Shown piece after piece: positions 1-8,733 of a stretch of DNA of 37,460 nucleotides. The notes under the pieces were generated by a model, which searched no databases, was not told the origin of the DNA, and saw only the letters and a program-made list of their open reading frames with translations. The DNA comes from an uncultured Ruminococcus sp. (GTDB taxonomy: Bacteria > Bacillota > Clostridia > Oscillospirales > Ruminococcaceae). Made by a program: the position numbers and the translations under genes. Within the stretch, counting starts at the first letter, position 1. The number at the start of each line of letters is the position of its first letter. The DNA is taken from contig CADALT010000052.1 in assembly GCA_902788785.1 (NCBI GenBank), positions 1-37,460 on the forward strand. Reading direction: 5' to 3'.

Positions 1-118
1 CCGTCATCTTTCCCAAATTTTCCTTGAAAGGCGTCAGCCTTCCTGCGTCAAATTTAGAAAACCTGACGAAAAATCTGACGGCGTGTCTGGTACACAATGG
101 TTGTGCGGTGTTGCCTTA

Positions 119-145
119 AAGTTGTACGTTTTCGTGCAACTTTTT
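119..145 (+). terminator. terminator-like hairpin upstream of the first gene
   Basis: A 10-bp stem (AAGTTGTACG with CGTGCAACTT, one G-U pair in RNA) closes a TTTT loop and runs into TTTTT. It lies about 20 bases before the RBS of the gene at 181, so it is either the terminator of a gene left of the window or an attenuator in the leader of that gene. The remaining bases 1-118 carry no gene I can support; they contain several CTGACG/CGTCA copies of unknown meaning. Confidence 0.55.
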
Positions 146-180
146 GGGTGGCACAGGCTGTAAGTAAGGAGGGATGACTT

Positions 181-900
181 ATGTCGGAGAAAAAGAAAAG
201 TTTCATATTGTATAACGATTACCGCAAGCACATCGGTATGCTGAGCGATGAGGACGCAGGCAGACTGTTCAAGGCGATCTATTGTCTGGTGAACGGTGAG
301 GAGCCGCTCAATCTCTCGCCAATGGCGCAGATGGCGCTTAGCTTTATCAGCGAACAGCTGGAGCGTGATGCCAAAAAGTGGGAAGAAACACGCAAAAAAC
401 GCTCGGAGGCGGCTAAACTTCGTTGGGATAACACAAATATGGCAAACAAGGCTATCCAAAACGATGCAAATGATGCAAATGCATACGGGGCTGTGCAAAG
501 CGATGCAAACGATGCTGTTAATGACACTGTAAATGATAATGTTAATGAAGATGTTAATGTCAGTGCTAATGAATATGTTAATGATAATATAAATGAAAGT
601 GTTTTTGTGACTGACGACGGGACTGTAAATGACGGTGTGCCCATGACGGAGAAACAGATGGCGGAGCTTGTGGGTCTGTCGTCTGTGTCGTCTGCAGAAA
701 ACTATTTAAATAAGTTATCTCTTTGGCAGAAACGCACAGGCAAGCATTGCCACGACCCGTATTCTACCATAAAAAGGTGGATATTGCAGGATAAAGCAAA
801 CTCAAAGGATGCTGATGAGTACGAAAAGCCCAGCTATGATCTTGATGAGTTTGAAAAATTTGCCATGGGTACAAGGTTCGCAGGTGAGCAGAAAAATTGA
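181..900 (+). CDS. DUF6291-like protein with Asn/Asp-rich linker
   Basis: 239-residue protein. Residues 1-80 (KSFILYNDYRKHIGMLSDED, then ALSFISEQLERDAKKWEETR) match the DUF6291 type of domain found in phage- and mobile-element-associated proteins of Firmicutes. Residues about 88-155 are a low-complexity Asn/Asp/Val/Ala linker made of degenerate short DNA repeats of the form GTTAATGAT. The C-terminal part (about 160-205) resembles the YLNKL..WQ...G..C.DPY.TIK.WI.QD segment seen at the ends of phage replication/primosome proteins. The start has a strong RBS, AAGGAGGG at 166-173. A role in replication of a mobile element is an inference; no other phage gene lies beside it, so it may be a remnant or a domesticated gene. 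Confidence 0.75.
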   Translation: MSEKKKSFILYNDYRKHIGMLSDEDAGRLFKAIYCLVNGEEPLNLSPMAQMALSFISEQLERDAKKWEETRKKRSEAAKLRWDNTNMANKAIQNDANDANAYGAVQSDANDAVNDTVNDNVNEDVNVSANEYVNDNINESVFVTDDGTVNDGVPMTEKQMAELVGLSSVSSAENYLNKLSLWQKRTGKHCHDPYSTIKRWILQDKANSKDADEYEKPSYDLDEFEKFAMGTRFAGEQKN

Positions 901-949
901 TGTAAGTAAATTTCTGAGGGTAATATTTTAAAAATTATTAAAAATATAC

Positions 950-978
950 TGGACAAATCGAAAGAAATATTGTATAAT
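950..978 (+). promoter_or_regulatory. promoter for rsmD-coaD
   Basis: A -35 box TGGACA (950-955) and a perfect -10 box TATAAT (973-978) are separated by 17 bases. The start codon of rsmD follows 30 bases downstream, with RBS TAGGAG. This makes rsmD-coaD a separate unit from the gene at 181. Confidence 0.75.
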
Positions 979-1008
979 AGTAGTATCGTTTGATATAGGA
1001 GAGCTGAT

Positions 1009-1557
1009 ATGCGAGTAATTACAGGTTCAAGACGTGGCAGGAAGCTTAAAACTCTTGACACATTGGATACAAGACCAACTACAGATATGGTCAAGGAGGC
1101 GGTATTTTCTGCCATACAGTTCGATGTGCCCGGGGCTAAGGTGCTGGATCTTTTCGCAGGCAGCGGTCAGATGGGTATAGAAGCCCTCAGCCGTGATGCC
1201 GAGCACTGCGTTTTCGTGGACAATAATCCTGCCGCTGTACAGATAATAAAGGATAATATCTCCGACTGCAAATTCGTGGCGGAGTCAAGGGTGCTCAATA
1301 TGGAGAGCCTTGAATATCTCAAAGTGGCTAAGGGCGAGTTCGATATAGTACTGCTGGACCCGCCGTATTCAAAAGGCACACTTGAGAAGGTGCTGCCCAT
1401 GCTGGACAGGATACTGAGCGACCGTGCGGTGGTGGTATGCGAGCATGAGAAGGAGCTGGAGCTGGCGGATGAGTACGGCAGGCTCGTAAAGCACAAGCGT
1501 TATAAGTACGGCAAGATAGCCGTCACGATCTTTAAAATACCGACAGAGGAAGAATAA
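1009..1557 (+). CDS. rsmD: 16S rRNA (guanine(966)-N(2))-methyltransferase RsmD
   Basis: 182 residues, normal length for RsmD. It methylates the exocyclic amine of G966 in 16S rRNA using S-adenosylmethionine. The N-terminal MRVITGSRRGRKL segment and TRPTTDMVKEAVFSAI are family signatures. VLDLFAGSGQMGIEALSR is the SAM-binding motif I and VLLDPPYSKG is the DPPY catalytic motif IV of amino-methyltransferases. The next gene, coaD, begins 5 bases after the stop; rsmD-coaD is a common conserved pair in Firmicutes. RBS TAGGAG lies 6-8 bases before ATG. Confidence 0.95.
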   Translation: MRVITGSRRGRKLKTLDTLDTRPTTDMVKEAVFSAIQFDVPGAKVLDLFAGSGQMGIEALSRDAEHCVFVDNNPAAVQIIKDNISDCKFVAESRVLNMESLEYLKVAKGEFDIVLLDPPYSKGTLEKVLPMLDRILSDRAVVVCEHEKELELADEYGRLVKHKRYKYGKIAVTIFKIPTEEE

Positions 1558-1562
1558 GCGTA

Positions 1563-2054
1563 ATGAAGATAGCTGTTTGTCCGGGCAGCTTTGACCCGAT
1601 AACTCTGGGACATCTGGATATCATCGAGAGAGCCTCGAAGCTTTTTGATAAGGTGATAGTGCTGGTGTCCTTCAACAGGAACAAGAACAGAGCCGTTTTC
1701 TCCACTAAGGAGAGGATGGAGATGATAATCGCCGTGACGAATAATATGGATAATGTGGTGGTGGACTGCTATGACGGTCTGCTGGCGGATTATTTGCAGC
1801 TGCGTGGGGCGGAGGTCATCGTAAAGGGTCTGAGAGCGGTCTCGGATTTTGAGTATGAGTTCCAGATGGCGCTGGCGAACAAGAAGCTTTACAACGGCGC
1901 TGAGACAGTCTTTCTGACCACTGCGGGAGAGAATATGTTCCTCTCGTCCAGCGTGGTCAAGGAGATAGCGAGCTTCGGCGGTGATATATCGGGCTTTGTT
2001 CCGCCCGAGGTACACGATGTTATAAAGAACAGGCTGTGTCCGCCGCAGGAATGA
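1563..2054 (+). CDS. coaD: phosphopantetheine adenylyltransferase CoaD
   Basis: 163 residues, typical for bacterial CoaD, which transfers AMP from ATP to 4'-phosphopantetheine, the fourth step of coenzyme A synthesis, in the cytoplasm. PGSFDPITLGHLDIIERA contains the nucleotidyltransferase TxGH-type motif, VKGLRAVSDFEYEFQMALAN is the substrate-binding region, and FLSSSVVKEIASFGGD is the C-terminal ISSTxxR-like signature of the family. It is translated with rsmD (5-base gap; RBS AGAGGA within the end of rsmD). Confidence 0.96.
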   Translation: MKIAVCPGSFDPITLGHLDIIERASKLFDKVIVLVSFNRNKNRAVFSTKERMEMIIAVTNNMDNVVVDCYDGLLADYLQLRGAEVIVKGLRAVSDFEYEFQMALANKKLYNGAETVFLTTAGENMFLSSSVVKEIASFGGDISGFVPPEVHDVIKNRLCPPQE

Positions 2055-2127
2055 TAAAAGTCACCTACCCGAGAAACACGGAGTATATGGGTAAAAATAC
2101 AAGTATTAACTGAAAGGATGAAATACC

Positions 2128-2700
2128 ATGAGCGATAACACACAGGAGTACACCCCTCTTAACGAGCTGCTGCTGAGAATAGATGAGACCATCGACAGTG
2201 GTTCGACAGTACCTTTTTCAAACAAGAAGATGATCGACGCAGATCAGCTCCACGAGCTTATCGACGAGATCAGGATCAGTATGCCGCCCGAGATAAAGAG
2301 GGCGCAGGAAATGGAAGCCCAGAAGAAGGCTATCCTCGACAACGCCAAGCAGGAGGCTGACGAGATAAAGGCTGCTGCACAGAGCGAGAAGGACAATATC
2401 ATCAAGGAGGCTAAGGCTGAGGCTGACAAGCTGGTATCCGAGCAGGATATAATCCAGAGGGCTACAGAGTATGCCAAGAGAGAGGTGGAGACTGCCAACC
2501 AGGAGGCTAACGAGATAATCTCGAAGGCACAGGCTGAGGCAGACAGCACCATCAGCGAGGCAAGGACCAAGGAGAAGGCTATCAGAGAGGCTATGGTATC
2601 GAACATAGAGTCCACTCTGGCTGAGGCTTCACAGGTGCTTGAAAAGAACCTTGACGCTGTAAACAAGATAAGAGATGCTATCGCTCATATCGGCGAGTAA
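2128..2700 (+). CDS. coiled-coil protein, DivIVA/V-ATPase-subunit-like
   Basis: 190 residues with no signal peptide or membrane segment. Residues about 60-180 are a continuous Ala/Glu/Lys-rich heptad pattern (KAEADKLVSEQD, AQAEADSTISEARTKEKA) predicting a long coiled coil. The N-terminus (YTPLNELLLRIDETIDSGS...PFSNKKMIDADQLHELIDEI) recurs in clostridial proteins annotated as DivIVA-like or ATPase-like, downstream of rsmD-coaD. Its function is not known. RBS AAAGGATG; a strong terminator follows the stop. Confidence 0.8.
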   Translation: MSDNTQEYTPLNELLLRIDETIDSGSTVPFSNKKMIDADQLHELIDEIRISMPPEIKRAQEMEAQKKAILDNAKQEADEIKAAAQSEKDNIIKEAKAEADKLVSEQDIIQRATEYAKREVETANQEANEIISKAQAEADSTISEARTKEKAIREAMVSNIESTLAEASQVLEKNLDAVNKIRDAIAHIGE

Positions 2701-2717
2701 GATCATAAAGCTGAACT

Positions 2718-2750
2718 ATGCCCCGTTTTTACGGGGCATTTTTTGTTTTT
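2718..2750 (+). terminator. Rho-independent terminator after the coiled-coil gene
   Basis: Nine-base stem ATGCCCCGT with ACGGGGCAT, loop of four T, followed by a T-rich run (TTTTTTTGTTTTT). It ends the rsmD-coaD-coiled-coil unit 18 bases after the stop codon. Confidence 0.92.
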
Positions 2751-2786
2751 TACAGAATGGCATAAATAACAATATGGTTACATCGG

Positions 2787-2815
2787 TTGACAAACTGTTC
2801 GTTTTTTTGTATAAT
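2787..2815 (+). promoter_or_regulatory. consensus promoter of the S8 protease gene
   Basis: Perfect -35 TTGACA (2787-2792), 17-base spacer and perfect -10 TATAAT (2810-2815), 38 bases before the protease start. This is one of the closest matches to the housekeeping consensus in the window. Confidence 0.88.
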
Positions 2816-2852
2816 TGACATAAGATGAACTTCGAGGACAAGGGGTGATTTT

Positions 2853-5800
2853 ATGGCAGATAAGGCTTTGCGCAGGGCTTGCTGTGCGCTGTGTGCAGCG
2901 GTGACTGCGCTGAATTTCACGGTGCAGGGCAGAGCCTTCGAGGATAAAAAAGATGAGCCCACCGAGGCGGTCAGGGTGATAGTCGAGCTGGACGATGTGC
3001 CGCTGATGGGCAGCGAGGAAGCTGTCAGCATGGGCATGGACTATCTCGATACCGAGGCAGCGCAGATACGCAAGCAGGAGATCTCCGAGGACACCGACAA
3101 GGCGCTGGAGCTGATGCGCACTATCTACCCCGAGACAGAGTGCGAGATGCGCTATGATACGCTGATGTGCGGATTTTCGGCTTATCTTCCAAAGGAGCTT
3201 ATGGACGATGCGGAAAGCTTCAGCCTGATAAAAAGCGTGACACCTGTGCTTAACATAGAAACGGATATGTCAGATGCCGTTTATCAGGGTGGCATAGCGG
3301 ATTTCTCCGAGATAACGGGATTAAAGGGCGAGGGTGAGGTCATTGCGGTCATCGACAGCGAGCTTGACCGCAGCCACAATATGTTCGCTGAACTTGATGA
3401 TGATGTGGACGTTAAGCTGACCGAGCAGGACATCAGGCGTGCGCTGGCGGAACGTTCGCTCAGCAGGGACATCGACCCCGACAAGGCTTACTATAACAGC
3501 AAGGTGCCCTTTGCGGTGAACTATACGGGCGATGATATGTACAAGACCGAGAACAGCGGACTTTACCACGGCACCCACGTCACGGGCATAGCCGCAGGCA
3601 ACAGGGTATATAACAGCGTGTCCGATACCTACGTGCAGGGCGTTGCCCCCGATGCGCAGATACTGTTTTTCGGGGCATTCTCGAAGCTGGATAAGGATAA
3701 CAAGGCTACGGCTTCGAGCGACGTGGTCATTGCCGCCATGGAAGATGCGGTGAAGCTCGATGCGGACGTGATAAACCTCAGCTTAGGCTCACGCTCCTTC
3801 GACCTGAAAGGCACCGAGATGTATCAGAACATAATAAACATCACCGAAAAACTGGGCATAGTGGTGTGCTGTGCCGCAGGCAATGACGGCGAGGAAAAGT
3901 CCTCTCCCGAGGAGCCCGATAACGGCACCATAGGTGAGCCTGCATCCATAGGGGCGGTATTCTCGGTGGCGAGCTGTGATGCGTCGATGGACTATGTGCA
4001 TACCTTCCTGACCGACGAGGGTAAGGATGTGCCTTTCACGGAATGTTCCGATGAGAGCATCGAGGCTAAGTTCAAAAACAAGCCCACGGACTATATATAC
4101 TGCGGTGATGGTGCAGAGGACAGCTTTAGCGATGCAGAGGGCAGGATAGCCCTGTGCGAGATGGGCGGTACGGACTTTGCACAGATGGCTGAAAATGCCA
4201 AAAAAGCAGGGGCTGTGGGACTTATCGTGTGCAGCGGCAGGACCGACCTTTCCACCGATGTGCTGCCTGCCTGCATCATAAGCAAGCGCAGCGGCACGGC
4301 TTTGATAGATAAGACCACGGGACAGGTGACTTTCAACGGCAGGTATACAAAAGTGCCTGCGCCCACGAGCGTCAGCAGTTTTTCTTCAAGGGGAGCTTCC
4401 GACGCTCTGGAGATAAAGCCCGAGATAAGCGGTATCGGCTCGGCGCTGATGTCCGCAAGCTATGACGGCTTTGCTTCGCTTTACGGCACGTCCATGGCTA
4501 CGCCCTATGTGGCAGGCTGCTGCGCACTGGCTGACAGCTATCTGGACAGTCTGGGACTTGAAATGAAAAGCGATGTGAGGGTGCAGTATATAAAAAATCT
4601 GCTGATGGCATCGGCTGTGCCTGCGGTGAACGGTGAGCTGTACGAGTCTCCGAGAGCACAGGGCGCAGGTCTGGCAGACCTTTCGAGAATGATGGACGAC
4701 AAGGTGATACTGACCTCGCAGGACAACAAGGCTAAGCTTGAACTGGGCGACGAACTGGGACAGAGCTTTGCTTTCGATGTGTGCGTAAAGAACCTATCAA
4801 ACGAAGATGTGACCTTTGAAAGCGCTAAACTGGCGCTGACCACCGACGGCACGACCACCGAAAAAGGCAGAGAAATCACCTCGGGCGTGGAGGAGCTTTC
4901 GGCTCGGGTGGATATCCCCGATGATATGAAGACCGTGGCAGCATGGGAAGAAAAGGTGCTGACGGTCAGTGTGGATATTGATGCAGAGCAGTATAGCGAG
5001 CTTTCGCAGAAGTTTACAAACGGCTTTTTCGCCGAGGGCTATCTGATGCTTTCGGGGGCGGAGAACTGCTGTGATATATCGGTGCCTGTCATGGGCTTTA
5101 CGGGCGACTGGGAGAGCATACCTGTTTTCCACGAGGACTCGATAAGCTCGGGCAGTGAAACACTGAGCAGTTACATGATGACAAATTTTTACAGCTATAT
5201 GATTCCTGCGAGCATTTCGCTGGCTTCGCTGGTGGAGGCGAGGGATATGCTCGTGAGCGAGGACGGCAGTCTTGAAAGATACAAGCAGGCGATCTACGAT
5301 GCATCACATCAGAAATATGTGGTGTCCCGCAACAGCGACCTGGTTGGTGACGATATAGGCTACAGGACGACCCCCATGAGAAACATAGCCATCGACGAGA
5401 TAAACTTCACCGATGCAAAGGGCGTAAGCTTCGGCACAAAGCCCGATAATAAACTGCTGCTCAAAGGTCAGAGCAGCGACGTATATTATTTCGACCGCCG
5501 AGAATTGCCCGAGGGCAGCTACAGCTGTGATATCACGGGGCATATACTGCGTGACGGTGCGGAAAATTCGCCGCATAAGATAAGCTTTGACTTTGAGGTG
5601 GACTGTACACCGCCTGTGATAAGCGACCTTAAACTCACCGAAAAGGACGGACGGAAGATACTGACATTCACCGCACAGGACAAGAACCTTGACGGCATAT
5701 TCGTCATAGGCAACGCCAGTGACGGCGTAGCTTCGCCGAAAAACATAGGTGCGGTGGACGACGTGCTGGGCTTGTTCACGCAAACAGCTGAACCGACCAT

Positions 5801-6626
5801 GTCAGGCGAGCAGAAAAGCGGTATCTTTGACTGCGGCTATCTGGACGTTATCGCACTGCACCCCGATGGGGACGGCAAAGCTAAATTCAGCTACGATGTG
5901 ACCGACCTGACGGAGTATACGGTGTCAGTCTCGGACAGGGGCTATAATACGGCAGAATATAGCCCGGGACACCCGATGATAGGCAAGCTGGACACACCTG
6001 CGCCCACGAAAAAGGGCGGTATCATCGACCTTAAAGCGCCGAAGGTCAGCAGCGACACAGAGATCACCGAGCAGGGCTGGGAGATAAGCGCAAACGGTGC
6101 GGAGTGGAAGAAATTCGATCCGAAAACAACCATGAGTGCGAAGCTGCATAACAATTTCGTCCGCTACTATGCAATAAGCGGCGGCAAGAGGACATACAGC
6201 AACCCTGTACGCATAAGCATGGCGAGCGTCCCATTTATGAACATACAGGTGATACGCAGCGGACGGGTGGTATCGGAATTCAAGACCGACAGCTGTGTAT
6301 TCGATATAAGCAGTTACGGCACGGGAAAGACGAGGATACGAGCGACCGCCGAAGGGTATGTAACGAGGGAATACTCGGTAAACATCAGGGACGAGAGTGA
6401 CGGAGAAGTAGTGATAGAACTTTATAAAAGCGGAGATGTAAACGGTGACGGAGCGATAAACGTAACGGACATAGCAATAGTTGCAGCGCATATAAAGGGT
6501 ATAAGAGCGTTGGAGGCATATTCTGCTGTAGTAGGGGACATAAATAACGATAGGGCGATAAATGTAACGGATATAGCCTTGACAGCGGCGCATATCAAAG
6601 GAGTCAAGGCGATTGAAAACCAGTAG
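2853..6626 (+). CDS. secreted S8 subtilisin-family protease with C-terminal dockerin
   Basis: 1257 residues. The N-terminus (basic residues, then a hydrophobic Ala/Leu/Cys stretch, residues 1-28) reads as a signal peptide. The subtilase triad is visible: Asp168 (AVIDSELD), His239 (YHGTHVTG) and Ser547 (YGTSMATP), with oxyanion Asn344 (AAGND). A protease-associated (PA) domain (about 405-475, ending GAVGLIVCSG) is inserted between Asn and Ser, as in the lactocepin/C5a-peptidase group. Large Ig/Fn3-like regions follow to about 1190. Residues 1194-1257 hold two dockerin repeats (GDVNGDGAINVTDIA; GDINNDRAINVTDIA), so the enzyme should bind a cohesin on a cellulosome-type scaffold outside the cell. 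It has its own promoter. The last 400 bases switch to codons ending in A or G as the palindromic repeat is approached. Confidence 0.95.
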   Translation: MADKALRRACCALCAAVTALNFTVQGRAFEDKKDEPTEAVRVIVELDDVPLMGSEEAVSMGMDYLDTEAAQIRKQEISEDTDKALELMRTIYPETECEMRYDTLMCGFSAYLPKELMDDAESFSLIKSVTPVLNIETDMSDAVYQGGIADFSEITGLKGEGEVIAVIDSELDRSHNMFAELDDDVDVKLTEQDIRRALAERSLSRDIDPDKAYYNSKVPFAVNYTGDDMYKTENSGLYHGTHVTGIAAGNRVYNSVSDTYVQGVAPDAQILFFGAFSKLDKDNKATASSDVVIAAMEDAVKLDADVINLSLGSRSFDLKGTEMYQNIINITEKLGIVVCCAAGNDGEEKSSPEEPDNGTIGEPASIGAVFSVASCDASMDYVHTFLTDEGKDVPFTECSDESIEAKFKNKPTDYIYCGDGAEDSFSDAEGRIALCEMGGTDFAQMAENAKKAGAVGLIVCSGRTDLSTDVLPACIISKRSGTALIDKTTGQVTFNGRYTKVPAPTSVSSFSSRGASDALEIKPEISGIGSALMSASYDGFASLYGTSMATPYVAGCCALADSYLDSLGLEMKSDVRVQYIKNLLMASAVPAVNGELYESPRAQGAGLADLSRMMDDKVILTSQDNKAKLELGDELGQSFAFDVCVKNLSNEDVTFESAKLALTTDGTTTEKGREITSGVEELSARVDIPDDMKTVAAWEEKVLTVSVDIDAEQYSELSQKFTNGFFAEGYLMLSGAENCCDISVPVMGFTGDWESIPVFHEDSISSGSETLSSYMMTNFYSYMIPASISLASLVEARDMLVSEDGSLERYKQAIYDASHQKYVVSRNSDLVGDDIGYRTTPMRNIAIDEINFTDAKGVSFGTKPDNKLLLKGQSSDVYYFDRRELPEGSYSCDITGHILRDGAENSPHKISFDFEVDCTPPVISDLKLTEKDGRKILTFTAQDKNLDGIFVIGNASDGVASPKNIGAVDDVLGLFTQTAEPTMSGEQKSGIFDCGYLDVIALHPDGDGKAKFSYDVTDLTEYTVSVSDRGYNTAEYSPGHPMIGKLDTPAPTKKGGIIDLKAPKVSSDTEITEQGWEISANGAEWKKFDPKTTMSAKLHNNFVRYYAISGGKRTYSNPVRISMASVPFMNIQVIRSGRVVSEFKTDSCVFDISSYGTGKTRIRATAEGYVTREYSVNIRDESDGEVVIELYKSGDVNGDGAINVTDIAIVAAHIKGIRALEAYSAVVGDINNDRAINVTDIALTAAHIKGVKAIENQ

Positions 6627-6628
6627 CA

Positions 6629-7410
6629 GAGCGAACACTAAGCCGTAAAAGCAAAAGACGCTCCGAGCGCAAAAACGGGCACCAAAGCAAAAAGTGGTGA
6701 CGAGGCAAAGCGCAGGGTCAAGCCGGGCGCTAGACGGCTTGCAGGGGGTGTGGGGGACAGAACACGGGCGGCGATGAAGCAAAAATCCTGAACGTCTGCC
6801 CACGTACCCGTACAAACAAAAAGGCGTGCGAGTGACATCGCCGCCCGATGACTTCAAACAGCGATAGCGAATTTGAAGTCATTCGCAGCGTTAGCTGCGA
6901 CACCTTGCCATCATCTCCATATCAAGATAAGAACAACAAAACATTAACCCCCACAGGATAACGCAACACCTGTGGGGGTTATTTGTCTTTTAGTCAGTTG
7001 CATGAACTTTTGCTTGGCATACCCGAGCCGTATTTTCGCTGGGCTTATGGACGGTTTTGTTTGGGTGAATAGATCGCTGCCGTCGCCCCTTACGGGTCGA
7101 AGAGGTCAAAAGCACTTCGTTGTTTGACCTCTGACGGGCGGCGATGTCGGTCGCACTTGTCTTTGCTTGTACGGGTAGATTGAGCACGTTCAAGAGGTTT
7201 GCTCCATCGCCGCCCGTGTTATTTGCTTTGCTCTCCCTGTTTTGTGGAGAACGCACTTTTTGTGCCTTGATGTGAGGGCTCTGCCCTCACACTCCCGCAA
7301 GCCGTCTAGCGCCCGGCTTGACCCTGCGCTCTGATTCGTCACCTCTTTTTGCTTTGGTGCATGGTTTGGCGCTCGGAGCTTTTTTTGCTTTTACGGCTTC
7401 GTTTTCGCTT
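6629..7410. repeat. large nested palindromic repeat, copy 1
   Basis: First of five related elements. The outer arms (AGCCGTAAAAGC at 6641 and GCTTTTACGGCT at 7387-7398; GCTCCGAGCGC against GCGCTCGGAGC) are inverted repeats reaching almost to the stop codons of the convergent protease and DegV genes. Internal modules in order: hairpin B closed by CGGGCGGCGATG/CATCGCCGCCCG (6765-6847), hairpin C ATGACTTCAAA/TTTGAAGTCAT (6848-6882), hairpin D TCGCAGC/GCTGCGA (6883-6900), terminator-like hairpin E CCCCCACAGG/CCTGTGGGGG (6948-6978), hairpin G GAGGTCAAA/TTTGACCTC (7102-7131), then an inverted B and the right arm. The left arm lacks about 60 bases present in copy 2. No gene is supported inside. Confidence 0.93.
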
Positions 7411-7426
7411 TGCCACTGATTATGTT

Positions 7427-8305
7427 TTACCTATAATCACCCTTGAAAAACAATGCTAATGTCCCGGGTCCCGAATGCGCACCTATTACAGGTCCCGTAT
7501 ATGCTATCACTACTTCCGTGTCCTCGCCAAATATCTCTTTTAACATCTTCTCTGCATATTTGGCATCTTCTATACAGTCCCCGTGACTCATAGTTACTAT
7601 CTTATTCTCGTTATTGCCCTTACGCTCTCTTATCATGTCGCCCAGCCTGTTTATCGACTGCTTTCTTCCCCTGACTTTATCCTGCGGTATCAGATGCCCG
7701 TCGTTATCTACGTTCAGTACAGGCTTTATCCCCAATACCGTTCCTGCCAGCGCCGCTGCCCTCGATACTCGTCCGCCACTGAACAGGTACTTTAAATCGT
7801 CTACTGTAAATACATGGCAGATCTTATAGCGGTTAACTTCTATCCAGGCTTCCAGCTGGTCGATGGTCAAACCCTCTCGCTTCTTCTGCTCTGCATATAT
7901 CAGCAGCAATCCCTCGCCAGAGGACGCACTCAGCGAGTCTACTACCACGATCTTTGCTTCGGGATATTTTTCCATAAGGTTGTTCTTCGCTATGTTCGCA
8001 CTGTTGTATGTGCCGCTAAGTCCCGACGAAAATGCAAGATACAGCACATCTCTGCCGTTTTTTAGCTCTTCCTCAAATGCATCTTCGCATACCCCGACTG
8101 CTATCTGCGAGGTCTTTGTTACTGCGTCTTCTCTCATCCTGCGGTAGAATTCCTGCATGGATATGTCTGCGGTGGTGTACGGCTTGCCGTCGATCTCAAA
8201 GGTCAGCGGCAGCAGCTTGCAGTCCATTTTAGCCAGTCTCTCCTCGGGAAGGTCACAAGTCGTATCGCAAAAAAGGGTGTAAGGTCTGTTTGCCATTTTC
8301 ATCAC
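7427..8305 (-). CDS. DegV family fatty-acid-binding protein
   Basis: 292 residues, normal for DegV/FakB proteins, which bind a fatty acid in a deep pocket. In other Firmicutes FakB hands fatty acid to the FakA kinase for phospholipid synthesis. Family signatures: FCDTTCDLPEE near the start, TSQIAVGVCEDAFEE (the TSQP-like motif), LAFSSGLSGTYNSA, and GPVIGAHSGPGTLALFFKG at the C-terminus. No fakA-like gene is next to it. The 3' end lies 17 bases from the palindromic repeat and uses mostly A/G-ending codons on its own strand. Confidence 0.95.
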   Translation of the reverse strand: MMKMANRPYTLFCDTTCDLPEERLAKMDCKLLPLTFEIDGKPYTTADISMQEFYRRMREDAVTKTSQIAVGVCEDAFEEELKNGRDVLYLAFSSGLSGTYNSANIAKNNLMEKYPEAKIVVVDSLSASSGEGLLLIYAEQKKREGLTIDQLEAWIEVNRYKICHVFTVDDLKYLFSGGRVSRAAALAGTVLGIKPVLNVDNDGHLIPQDKVRGRKQSINRLGDMIRERKGNNENKIVTMSHGDCIEDAKYAEKMLKEIFGEDTEVVIAYTGPVIGAHSGPGTLALFFKGDYR

Positions 8306-8374
8306 TCCGTTTAATATTTTTATAGTTCTTTATATTATTACCAAATACATATGCACTATATATGTATTTATATT

Positions 8375-8403
8375 ATTATATCACGCATTGGCTCTGATTG
8401 CAA
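8375..8403 (-). promoter_or_regulatory. promoter of the degV-like gene
   Basis: On the minus strand, -35 TTGCAA (8403-8398), 17-base spacer, -10 TATAAT (8380-8375), about 70 bases before the DegV start. The interval 8306-8457 is otherwise AT-rich, with no clear terminator for the small-gene operon that runs into it. Confidence 0.7.
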
Positions 8404-8457
8404 TAGTTTTGGTGATATTTTTTTGACAAATGTATAAAATTTTTACTCATGTCTTTA

Positions 8458-8733
8458 TCACAATATCAGATAAGCCAGCCCCACCAGCAGCTTAATGTCC
8501 GCACCTTGCTTATAAAGAATGTAGATGAGCATTGCGATAAGCGCCTTTTCTTCGTCGATGGCGAGGTTTTTAAGTATCCCCCCGAGCGATGCCGTGGGAG
8601 CCGTTGGTGCGCTCTCAGTGATCTCCTGCGGACTTTGCGCCCCCACTGCCTCACGGGAACGCCGCTGCATCTCCTGCACACGGCGTATAGCGTCCTCCTG
8701 CATCCTGCCAAAGCTGCTGTCAGAGTTCTCCAA
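8458..8733 (-). CDS. small hypothetical protein with hydrophobic C-terminus
   Basis: 91 residues, not recognised. The N-terminal half is polar (MENSDSSFGRMQEDAIRRVQ; Arg/Gln-rich, amphipathic) and is followed by a Pro/Thr/Ala linker. Residues about 63-91 contain two short hydrophobic stretches (ALIAMLIYILY and LLVGLAYLIL) that could associate with the membrane. Starts at TTG with RBS GGGAGG 8 bases upstream and overlaps the end of the preceding gene by 14 bases. It is the third gene of a three-gene operon of small unknown proteins. Confidence 0.75.
   Translation of the reverse strand: MENSDSSFGRMQEDAIRRVQEMQRRSREAVGAQSPQEITESAPTAPTASLGGILKNLAIDEEKALIAMLIYILYKQGADIKLLVGLAYLIL

Noticed and set aside
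5925-6857. 310-codon minus-strand frame antisense to the protease dockerin region
   Set aside because: Tyr/Arg-rich shadow of the dockerin coding strand that runs into the repeat; no RBS or domain.
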